NCBI GenBank assembly: GCA_036278755.1
Contig: DASUKL010000118.1
Span: 1-6,115, forward strand
Reading direction: 5' to 3'
DNA length: 6,115 nt
Origin: DASUKL01 sp036278755
GTDB lineage: Bacteria > Chloroflexota > Limnocylindria > Limnocylindrales > CSP1-4
Of this stretch, positions 1-6,115 are shown piece by piece (position 1 is the first letter of the stretch; each line of letters opens with the position of its first letter). The notes below the pieces were generated by a model. It had not been told where the DNA came from. It did not search any database and saw only the letters and a program-made list of their open reading frames with translations. The position numbers and the translations under genes were made by a program.

Positions 1-2356
<2,356 letters not shown>

Positions 2357-2362
2357 GAACCG

Positions 2363-2368
2363 CTCCTT
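2363..2368 (-). promoter_or_regulatory. rpoB ribosome binding site
   Basis: AAGGAG on the minus strand, 6 nt before ATG 2356. It fixes the rpoB start. An upstream CUCC in the same leader could pair with the GGAG (4 bp, 5-nt loop), so the site may be weakly masked. Confidence 0.8.
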
Positions 2369-2371
2369 GAC

Positions 2372-2394
2372 GGAGGAGGGAGAGAAGGGAGGGG
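2372..2394 (-). other. Polypyrimidine tract in the rpoB 5' leader
   Basis: A run of 23 uninterrupted pyrimidines in the mRNA sense (purines on the plus strand), mostly CCCTCC/CTCCC/TTCTC words, lies between the rpoB promoter and its ribosome binding site. It contains several CCUCC words that resemble anti-Shine-Dalgarno sequence. Its function is unknown. Confidence 0.6.
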
Positions 2395-2406
2395 CCGCGC
2401 TCACAG

Positions 2407-2441
2407 ACCCGTTAAGATACCACGTTTTGGTGCGCCGTCAA
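2407..2441 (-). promoter_or_regulatory. Sigma70-like promoter for rpoB
   Basis: On the minus strand, TTGACG (2436-2441, 5/6 match to the -35 consensus) is followed after 16 nt by TATCTT (2414-2419, 4/6 match to the -10). Transcription would start near 2407, giving a leader of about 50 nt before ATG 2356. The hexamers sit in a small AT-rich island within an otherwise very GC-rich 135-nt gap after rplL, which makes chance less likely. I see no hairpin with a U-run after rplL, so rpoB probably also receives read-through from the ribosomal protein genes, and this promoter would add a second input. Confidence 0.65.
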
Positions 2442-2491
2442 ATACCTCGGCTGCGGGGTGGGGCTCCGGCGGCAGGGCCTGGGCGCCCGAC

Positions 2492-2878
2492 CTACTTGAT
2501 GTCGACCTTGGCGCCCTGCTCCTCGAGGGCAGCCTTGATCTTGTCGGCCTCCTCACGGGCGACGCCTTCCTTCACCGGCTTGGGGGCCGCGTCGACGAGG
2601 TCCTTGGCCTCCTTGAGGCCCAGGCCCGTCAGCTCGCGGACGACCTTGATGACGGGGATCTTGTTGGGTCCGACCTCGCTCAGCATGGCGCTGAACTCGG
2701 TCTGCTCCTCGGCTGCGGCCGGGGCGGCGGCGGCCGGGGCGGCAGCGGCCGCCGCGGCCACCGGGGCCGCCGCGGTGACGCCGTAGCGTTCCTCGAACTT
2801 CTTGATGAACTCGGACAGCTCGAGCACGGTCATGCCGTCGATCGCCTCGAGGAGCTGGTCCTGGGTCAGGGTGGCCAT
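2492..2878 (-). CDS. rplL: 50S ribosomal protein L7/L12
   Basis: Stalk protein of the large subunit, present as several dimers bound to L10; its C-terminal domain recruits and stimulates EF-Tu, EF-G and other translational GTPases. At 128 aa it is of normal length. Residues 1-33 are the dimerising, L10-binding N-terminal domain (LTQDQLLEAI...LSEFIKKFEERYG). Residues 34-57 are a flexible hinge made almost only of Ala and Pro. Residues 58-128 are the globular C-terminal domain with the conserved KIPVIKVVRELTGLGLKEAK, which forms the factor-binding surface, and the terminal KVDIK. ATG 2878 is preceded by AAGGAGG with 8 nt spacing, the strongest ribosome binding site in the window, fitting the need for more L12 than L10. 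It follows rplJ by 83 nt and precedes rpoB by 135 nt. The hinge DNA contains a 15-bp-period direct repeat. Identification is certain. Confidence 0.99.
   Translation of the reverse strand: MATLTQDQLLEAIDGMTVLELSEFIKKFEERYGVTAAAPVAAAAAAAPAAAAPAAAEEQTEFSAMLSEVGPNKIPVIKVVRELTGLGLKEAKDLVDAAPKPVKEGVAREEADKIKAALEEQGAKVDIK
2715..2743 (-). repeat. 15-bp-period direct repeat in the L12 hinge
   Basis: The 14-nt plus-strand word gcggccggggcggc occurs at 2715-2728 and again at 2730-2743, a period of 15 bp or five codons. It encodes two Pro-Ala-Ala-Ala-Ala-like units of the Ala/Pro hinge. Copy number could vary in frame by slippage, changing hinge length without breaking the protein. Confidence 0.75.
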
Positions 2879-2886
2879 GGGGGGAT

Positions 2887-2893
2887 CCTCCTT
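2887..2893 (-). promoter_or_regulatory. Strong ribosome binding site of rplL
   Basis: AAGGAGG on the minus strand, 8 nt before ATG 2878. It is close to a full match to the 16S 3' end at a near-ideal distance, consistent with the high translation rate required for L12. Confidence 0.85.
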
Positions 2894-2904
2894 GATGGTG
2901 TGAT

Positions 2905-2920
2905 CGCGACCGAGGTCGCG
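2905..2920 (-). promoter_or_regulatory. Hairpin between rplJ and rplL
   Basis: A perfect 6-bp stem, CGCGAC-CTCG-GTCGCG, lies in the 83-nt gap, 11 nt upstream of the rplL ribosome binding site. There is no U-run, so it is not a classical terminator. It could act as a processing site, stabilise the rplL mRNA or keep the strong binding site free of upstream pairing. The role is inferred. Confidence 0.45.
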
Positions 2921-2961
2921 TCAGGGTCGTGACGAGAAGGGTTCGCTCCGAGCCCGGAGGC

Positions 2962-3486
2962 TCAGCTCGCGGCCTGGCCGCGCTGCTCGGCGAGCTGGGC
3001 CAGCCCGCCGCCGAGGTTCTGGATGGGGGCCCGGATCAAGCCGACCATGGTCGCCAGGGGGGAGGCCATGGCCCCGGCCAGCTGGGCCAGGAGCACCTCG
3101 CGGCCAGGCAGGCTGGCCAGCGTCGTCACGGCTTCGGCGTCGAGCCGCCGGCCGTGGACCAGGGCTCCCCGGACCGTGACGGCCTTGTAGGGCCGGATGG
3201 CCTCCACGAGGGCATGGGCCAGGCTGACCTCATCAGGCCCCTGGCAGATGGCCGTGGGTCCCTCGAGGAGCGGCTCGATCTCGCCCAGTCCGGCCTGCTG
3301 GGCGGCGATCCGGGCCAGGCGATTCTTGACCACCTGGTACCTGATGCCCTGGGCCCGAAGGGTGCGGCGCACGGCGCCGATCTCGGCCACGGTGAGACCG
3401 CGGTAGTCGGTCACGATCGCGGCCTGGTTGGCCGCGAAGGCCTCGGCCAGGGCGGCGACCGTCGCTCGTTTGGCCTCGGTGGGCAT
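2962..3486 (-). CDS. rplJ: 50S ribosomal protein L10
   Basis: L10 anchors L12 dimers to the ribosomal stalk base on 23S rRNA beside L11, and the L10-L12 complex typically represses its own mRNA. The product is 174 aa, normal for the family. The N-terminal rRNA-binding domain is recognisable: AIVTDYRGLTVAEI (23-36), LRAQGIRYQVVKNRLARIA (43-61), then EGPTAI (75-80) and ...VRGALVHGRRLD. The C-terminal region from about 135 is an amphipathic helix (LAQLAGAMASPLATMVGLI, then a Gln/Ala-rich tail) that would carry L12 dimers. I chose ATG 3486 because AAAGGAGG ends 4 nt upstream and the protein then starts like other L10s. The frame stays open to a GTG at 3576, but that extension would run through the structured leader and has no family counterpart. 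The 251-nt leader carries the matching autoregulatory RNA. Identification is certain. Confidence 0.98.
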   Translation of the reverse strand: MPTEAKRATVAALAEAFAANQAAIVTDYRGLTVAEIGAVRRTLRAQGIRYQVVKNRLARIAAQQAGLGEIEPLLEGPTAICQGPDEVSLAHALVEAIRPYKAVTVRGALVHGRRLDAEAVTTLASLPGREVLLAQLAGAMASPLATMVGLIRAPIQNLGGGLAQLAEQRGQAAS

Positions 3487-3490
3487 GGGC

Positions 3491-3498
3491 CCTCCTTT
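3491..3498 (-). promoter_or_regulatory. rplJ ribosome binding site
   Basis: AAAGGAGG on the minus strand, 4 nt before ATG 3486, decides this start over the upstream GTG at 3576. A small stem (GGGC-CCAT-GCCC, 3481-3492) places the start codon in or beside a 4-nt loop and uses the last two bases of the site, so access may be controlled. Confidence 0.75.
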
Positions 3499-3525
3499 CC
3501 TGGTGGCGTCCGGCGTCGGCCGTTC

Positions 3526-3591
3526 GCCCCTGCTGCGACATTCCCGCGCAGGGGCTCGGCTGCGACGCAGCGCCACGGGTCAGGACCCGTG
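3526..3591 (-). promoter_or_regulatory. Hairpin cluster in the distal rplJ leader
   Basis: Three local stems follow the L10-leader core in mRNA order: CACGGGT-CCTG-ACCCGTG (3574-3591, perfect 7 bp), GCTGC-GTC-GCAGC (3559-3571, 5 bp), and GCCCCTGC...GCAGGGGC (3526-3555, perfect 8 bp, 14-nt loop). None is followed by a U-run. The word GTCGCAGC occurs twice (in the second stem and beside the third), so the GCTGC arm has two possible partners and alternative folds are possible. A role in attenuation, repression or mRNA processing is inferred only. Confidence 0.5.
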
Positions 3592-3600
3592 CGAGACCCG

Positions 3601-3680
3601 GCCTCGGCGTGCCACCCGGCTCAGTCCACGATGGGAGCCCGGCCGATCAAGCCCCGAAGGGCACACGCTGTCTGTGGCGG
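3601..3680 (-). promoter_or_regulatory. L10 leader (autoregulatory RNA for rplJ-rplL)
   Basis: This looks like the conserved ribosomal L10 leader, the mRNA site where L10-L12 represses its own operon. In mRNA order it shows CAGACAGC, then a base-stem strand GCGTG (3664-3668), a UUCG-capped hairpin GCCCTTCGGGGC (3651-3662), the internal-loop word TTGAT (family consensus near TTAAT), a second hairpin GGCTC...GAGCC (3618-3639), and the closing strand CACGC (3607-3611) running into GCCGAGGC. The pair of AGACAGC on the 5' side and GCCGAGG on the 3' side is what I recall as the family signature. Position (between rplA and rplJ) and strand are as expected. The family assignment is by eye, without a covariance model. 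Confidence 0.8.
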
Positions 3681-3737
3681 GAGGCTATGGATGATACGCC
3701 GGTCTCTCGGCCGACGCCGGCGGTGGGTGGCGGAAGG

Positions 3738-4442
3738 TCAGGCGGCCGCGGCGAGGACCGCGGGCACGTCCACGCGGATGCCGGGACCCATGGTCGAGGT
3801 GACCGTGAGGCTGCGGAAGTATTGGCCCTTGACCGCGCTGGGCCGAGCCCGATTGATGGCGTCCACGAGGGCCGCGAGGTTCTCCGCCAGCTGGTCGGGG
3901 GCGAAGCTGGAGCGGCCGAAGGGGACGTGGATGATGCCGCCCTTGTCGACCCGGAACTCGACCCGGCCGCCCTTGACCTCGCGGACGGCCCGCTCGATGT
4001 CGAAGGTGATGGTGCCCGACTTGGGGTTGGGCATCAGGCCCCGGCGGCCGAGGATCTTCCCCAGCCGGCCGACCATGCCCATCATGTCCGGGGTGGCCAG
4101 GGCCACGTCGAACTCGAGCCAGCCGGCCTCGATCCGCTTGACGAGGTCCTCGCCACCGACCTCTTCGGCGCCGGCCTTGAGGGCCTCCTGGGCCTTCTCG
4201 CCCTGGGCGAATACCACAGCCCGGATGCGCTTGCCGGTGCCGTGGGGCAGGACGACCGTGCCGCGCACCATCTGGTCGGCATGGCGCGGGTCGACGCCCA
4301 GCCGGACATGGGCCTCGGCGGACGCGTCGAAGCCGACGGTGCTGGTCTCCTTGAGGAGGTTGACCGCTTCAGCGGGCGGGTAGACCCGCTCGCGATCGAC
4401 GAGCTTCGCGGCTTCCTGGTAACGCTTGCCGTGGCCGGCCAT
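3738..4442 (-). CDS. rplA: 50S ribosomal protein L1
   Basis: L1 binds 23S rRNA at the mobile L1 stalk, which helps deacylated tRNA leave the E site; in many bacteria it also represses translation of its own rplK-rplA mRNA. The product is 234 aa, the usual length. It opens with GKRYQEAAKLVDRE (5-18), the typical N-terminal RNA-binding part, then shows VRLGVDPRHADQMVRGTVVLPHGTGK (46-71). The family signature LGKILGRRGLMPNPKSGTIT runs 127-146. VKGGRVEFRVDKGGIIHVPFG (156-176) and the closing LTVTSTMGPGIRVD (212-225) complete domain I. ATG 4442 has AGGAG 9 nt upstream and lies 23 nt after the rplK stop, so the two genes are co-translated neighbours. An Ala run ends the protein. Identification is certain. 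Confidence 0.99.
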   Translation of the reverse strand: MAGHGKRYQEAAKLVDRERVYPPAEAVNLLKETSTVGFDASAEAHVRLGVDPRHADQMVRGTVVLPHGTGKRIRAVVFAQGEKAQEALKAGAEEVGGEDLVKRIEAGWLEFDVALATPDMMGMVGRLGKILGRRGLMPNPKSGTITFDIERAVREVKGGRVEFRVDKGGIIHVPFGRSSFAPDQLAENLAALVDAINRARPSAVKGQYFRSLTVTSTMGPGIRVDVPAVLAAAA

Positions 4443-4465
4443 GGTCTCTGTCTCCTGCGTGCGGC

Positions 4466-4891
4466 CTAATCGGCCACTTGGATGCCCATCGAGCGGGCGG
4501 TGCCTTCGATGGTCCGGGCGGCGGCCTCGACGTCGTTGGCATTGAGGTCGGCCTGCTTGATCTGGGCGATCTCCCGCAGCTGGGCCCGGGTGACCTGCCC
4601 CACCGTCTCGCGGCCGGTGACGGCGCTGCCCTTCTCCAAGCCGGCAGCCTTGCGCAGCAGGTCCCCGGCGGGCGGCGTCTTGAGGATGAAGGTGTAGCTG
4701 CGGTCCTCGAAGATCGTGATCTGGGCCGGGATGATCTGGCCGGCCTGGGCCGCGGTGCGCTCGTTGTAGGTCTTCGTGAACTCGACGATGTTGATGCCGT
4801 GGGGACCCAGGATGGTGCCCACCGGCGGGGCCGGCGTGGCTTTGCCGGCCGGCAGCTGGAGCGTGACGACGGTGCGGATCTTCTTGGCCAC
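4466..4891 (-). CDS. rplK: 50S ribosomal protein L11 (GTG start)
   Basis: L11 binds the GTPase-associated centre of 23S rRNA at the stalk base, and its flexible N-terminal domain contacts EF-G and stringent-response factors. At 141 aa it is normal for the family. The N-terminal domain (about 1-70) has KLQ-like TLQLPAGKATPAPPVG, INIVEFTKTYNERT and FEDRSYTFILKTPPA. The C-terminal RNA-binding domain (about 75-141) has LLRKAAGLEKGS, QLREIAQIK, DLNANDVEAAARTIEGTARSMGI. In the usually invariant GPALGQ segment this protein reads GTILGP (25-30), so Pro26 is Thr, a site known for thiostrepton contact; Pro22 and Pro23 are kept. The start is GTG 4891, shown by the MAKK-like opening and AAAGGAA 9 nt upstream. 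It follows nusG by 36 nt, with a small hairpin in the gap. Identification is certain. Confidence 0.98.
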   Translation of the reverse strand: MAKKIRTVVTLQLPAGKATPAPPVGTILGPHGINIVEFTKTYNERTAAQAGQIIPAQITIFEDRSYTFILKTPPAGDLLRKAAGLEKGSAVTGRETVGQVTRAQLREIAQIKQADLNANDVEAAARTIEGTARSMGIQVAD

Positions 4892-4911
4892 GAGCGCGAC
4901 TTCCTTTCTAG

Positions 4912-4926
4912 CGCGGCGAGTCCGCG
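4912..4926 (-). promoter_or_regulatory. Small hairpin in the nusG-rplK gap
   Basis: A 5-bp stem CGCGG-ACTCG-CCGCG sits directly after the nusG stop and upstream of the rplK ribosome binding site. This is where an L1 feedback site would be expected, but I cannot see the internal loop typical of the L1 target, so it may simply be a spacer stem. There is no U-run for termination. Confidence 0.35.
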
Positions 4927-4927
4927 T

Positions 4928-5500
4928 TCACAGTTTCTCGACCTGGAGGAAGTCGAGCTCGACCGGCGTCTCACGGCCGAAGATGCTCACCAGCACCTTG
5001 ACCTTGTTGCGCTCGGGGTTGACCTCGTCGATGGTGCCGATGAACTCGGCGAAGGGCCCGTCGGTGACCCGCACGCTCTGGCCCTTCGTGAAGGCCACGC
5101 GGTACTTGGGCGTCTCGACCCCCATCTGGCGGAGGATCTGCTTGACCTCCGTCTCGTCGAGCGGGATGGGCTCGCTGCGGACGCCGGGGATGTTGGCCCC
5201 ACCGACGAAGCTGGTCACGCCGGGGGTGTTGCGGACGACGAACCAGGAGTCCGGGTCGAGGATCATCTCGACGAGGACGTAGCCGGGATAGACCTTCTTC
5301 TGGACCGTCACCCGCTGGCCGCCGCGGATCTCGATCTCGTCCTCTTCGGGCACGAGGACCTGGAAGATCTTGTCGTCCATGCCCATCGACTCGATGCGGT
5401 GCTCGAGGTTGGCCTTGACCTTCTTCTCGTAGCCCGAGTAGGTGTGGATGACGTACCAGTGCTTGGCCGGGGCGGCACCCTCGGCGACCTGCTGTTCCAT
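4928..5500 (-). CDS. nusG: Transcription termination/antitermination factor NusG
   Basis: NusG rides on RNA polymerase at the beta' clamp and beta lobe, modulates pausing, and couples transcription to Rho or to the leading ribosome. The product is 190 aa. After a short unconserved leader (1-13), the NGN domain starts at KHWYVIHTYSGYEKKVKANLE (13-33) and includes FQVLVPEEDEIEIRGG (46-61), the KKVYPGYVLVEM core (68-79) and WFVVRNTPGVTSFVG (86-100). The KOW domain follows a linker at KGQSVRVTDGPFAEFIGTIDEVN (139-161) and ends ETPVELDFLQVEKL (177-190). No extra domain is inserted between them. ATG 5500 begins 2 nt after the secE stop, with AAGGG 9 nt upstream inside secE, which implies translational coupling. 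The frame is open further upstream only as an out-of-frame shadow of secE. Identification is certain. Confidence 0.98.
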   Translation of the reverse strand: MEQQVAEGAAPAKHWYVIHTYSGYEKKVKANLEHRIESMGMDDKIFQVLVPEEDEIEIRGGQRVTVQKKVYPGYVLVEMILDPDSWFVVRNTPGVTSFVGGANIPGVRSEPIPLDETEVKQILRQMGVETPKYRVAFTKGQSVRVTDGPFAEFIGTIDEVNPERNKVKVLVSIFGRETPVELDFLQVEKL

Positions 5501-5502
5501 GG

Positions 5503-5691
5503 TCACGAACCCTTGGCGATGAACTGGAAGGCGCTGGTGAAGACGGCGTCGACCGAGAAGATGAAGATGCCGACCAGGGCGCTCACGACGAAGACGAGCA
5601 CCGTCAGGTTGCGGGTCTGCTCCGGCGTCGGCCAGGTCACCTTCTTCAGCTCGGACCACGCTTCGGTCACGAAGCGGCGGATACGCTCCAC
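5503..5691 (-). CDS. secE: Preprotein translocase subunit SecE, short single-span form (GTG start)
   Basis: SecE is an essential inner-membrane subunit that clamps the SecY channel together with SecG. The predicted product is 62 aa, the short single-transmembrane type, unlike the three-span E. coli protein. An amphipathic cytoplasmic helix (ERIRRFVTEAWSELKK, 2-17) leads to the conserved KKVTWP hinge (16-21) and PTPEQTRN, then one membrane helix of about LTVLVFVVSALVGIFIFSV (29-47) and a short hydrophobic tail. I chose GTG 5691 because family members usually begin one residue before this ERIRRF-like helix. The frame remains open to a TTG at 5760, but that would run through tRNA-Trp. The ribosome binding site is weak or distant (GAGGAAGAG about 9 nt upstream), so the exact start carries some doubt. 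The gene lies between tRNA-Trp (39 nt) and nusG (2 nt). Confidence 0.93.
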   Translation of the reverse strand: MERIRRFVTEAWSELKKVTWPTPEQTRNLTVLVFVVSALVGIFIFSVDAVFTSAFQFIAKGS

Positions 5692-5730
5692 GGCAGGTCG
5701 CTCTTCCTCGTCTTCAGCTCGTTGTGGGGG

Positions 5731-5806
5731 TGGCAGGCGCGGCCGGACTCGAACCGACAACCACTGGTTTTGGAGACCAGAGCTCTACCAATTGAGCTAC
5801 GCGCCT
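5731..5806 (-). tRNA. trnW: tRNA-Trp (anticodon CCA), encoded CCA end
   Basis: A 76-nt cloverleaf reads on the minus strand from 5806 to 5731. The acceptor AGGCGCG pairs fully with CGCGCCT, followed by discriminator G and an encoded CCA. The D stem is GCTC/GAGC, the anticodon stem CTGGT/ACCAG with loop CTCCAAA giving anticodon CCA, and the T arm GTCGG-TTCGAGT-CCGGC. G73 is the tryptophan identity base in bacteria. It starts 12 nt after the rpmG stop and ends 39 nt before secE, so it must be cut from the mRNA by tRNA-processing nucleases. Confidence 0.98.
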
Positions 5807-5818
5807 CCGGGGCCCGGG

Positions 5819-5983
5819 CTACCTGGCCTCCCGATGGACGGTGTGGCGGCGGCAGCGGGGACAGTACTTCTTCAGCTCCAGGCGTTCGGGGTCGTTCTTC
5901 CTGTTCTTGGTCGTCGAGTATCCCCGGTCCTTGCACTCCGTGCAGGCCAGGACGATGACGGGGCGGTTCTCGGCCTTCGCCAT
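5819..5983 (-). CDS. rpmG: 50S ribosomal protein L33, zinc-binding form
   Basis: L33 is a small large-subunit protein near the E site. The product is 54 aa, typical in length. It has the family pattern VIVLACTECKDRGYSTTKN (9-27), KNDPERLELKKYCPRC (29-44) and RHTVHREAR at the end. Cys14, Cys17, Cys41 and Cys44 form two CxxC knuckles, so this is the zinc-containing (C+) paralogue; some bacteria keep a second, cysteine-free copy for zinc starvation, which cannot be judged here. ATG 5983 lies 3 nt after the tuf stop, and its GGAG (5990-5993) sits inside the last tuf codons, 6 nt upstream, implying coupling to tuf translation. The stop is 12 nt before tRNA-Trp. Confidence 0.98.
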   Translation of the reverse strand: MAKAENRPVIVLACTECKDRGYSTTKNRKNDPERLELKKYCPRCRRHTVHREAR

Positions 5984-5986
5984 GGC

Positions 5987-6115
<129 letters not shown>

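Larger units (their letters stand above)
3510..3720 (-). repeat. 13-bp perfect inverted repeat enclosing the rplJ leader
   Basis: Plus-strand ccggcgtcggccg at 3510-3522 is the exact reverse complement of 3708-3720. In the mRNA the two arms would pair across 185 nt, closing the whole leader from just after the rplA stop to 11 nt before the rplJ ribosome binding site. The upstream arm can instead form a local hairpin, CGCCGG...CCGGCG, with the sequence just downstream, so two competing states exist on paper. Confidence 0.6.

Noticed and set aside
2442..2491. Terminator after rplL
   Set aside because: The stretch is GC-rich with GGGCGCCC-type palindromes, but no stable hairpin followed by a U-run is present.
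3487..3576. Longer L10 start at GTG 3576 adding 30 residues
   Set aside because: The extension would translate the hairpins of the leader, has no counterpart in the L10 family, and ignores the AAAGGAGG just before ATG 3486.
3676..3720. Promoter within the rplJ leader (TATCAT near 3691 on the minus strand)
   Set aside because: The -10-like hexamer is good, but the -35 position 17 nt upstream reads CGGCGT with no resemblance to TTGACA. I left it out as a feature; a start mapped near 3680 would revive it.
2929..4469. Long plus-strand frames over rplJ, the leader and rplA (2929-4383 and 3609-4469)
   Set aside because: They are antisense to L10 and L1, whose proteins are unmistakable; compositions rich in Arg/Ser/Gly or Leu/Asp/Gly are typical GC-rich shadows.
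5692..5760. Longer SecE start at TTG 5760
   Set aside because: It would overlap the tRNA-Trp gene by 30 nt and add an unconserved Arg/Pro/Glu-rich stretch; short SecE proteins normally begin near GTG 5691.
5722..5958. Plus-strand frame with PDSNRQPLVLETRALPIEL
   Set aside because: This is antisense translation of tRNA-Trp, a well-known kind of false hypothetical protein in databases, continuing into the antisense of rpmG.

Overview
The window is a compact, GC-rich bacterial housekeeping locus. Every gene I can support lies on the minus strand and reads from right to left: tuf (3' end only), rpmG (L33), tRNA-Trp, secE, nusG, rplK (L11), rplA (L1), the L10 leader, rplJ (L10), rplL (L7/L12) and rpoB (5' two thirds, running off the left edge). 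This is the widely conserved translation/transcription cluster in which ribosomal stalk proteins, a transcription factor, a translocon subunit and the RNA polymerase beta subunit are co-expressed.

Organism: a free-living, high-GC bacterium. The tuf-rpmG-trnW-secE order, the Zn-binding (CxxC...CxxC) form of L33 and the single-span 62-residue SecE rule out an enterobacterial layout. A compact beta subunit with an extra block of about 50 residues after the FIETPYRKV motif, together with the L11 and L12 sequences, reminds me of Chloroflexota. That placement is from memory and is tentative; a deep-branching GC-rich soil or freshwater lineage known mainly from metagenomes is plausible.

Layout, right to left. 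6115-5819: the tuf C-terminus and rpmG, 3 nt apart, with the rpmG ribosome-binding site inside the tuf stop region. 5806-5731: tRNA-Trp with encoded CCA, 12 nt after rpmG. 5691-4928: secE and nusG, 2 nt apart. 4891-3738: rplK and rplA. 3737-3487: a 251-nt untranslated leader holding a recognisable L10 autoregulatory RNA and several further hairpins, enclosed by a 13-bp perfect long-range inverted repeat. 3486-2492: rplJ and rplL, 83 nt apart. 2491-2357: an intergenic gap with a good sigma70-like promoter that gives rpoB its own transcription start. 2356-1: rpoB.

I found no mobile element, CRISPR array, toxin-antitoxin, phage or defence gene, and no accessory gene. The most interesting points lie inside the conserved genes: the rifampicin-contact His of beta (E. 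coli H526) is Ser, one of the two thiostrepton-contact prolines of L11 (P26) is Thr, beta carries a net insertion of about 52 residues relative to E. coli, and the rplJ leader has an unusually neat enclosing stem. The long plus-strand open frames are antisense shadows caused by GC-rich codon use.
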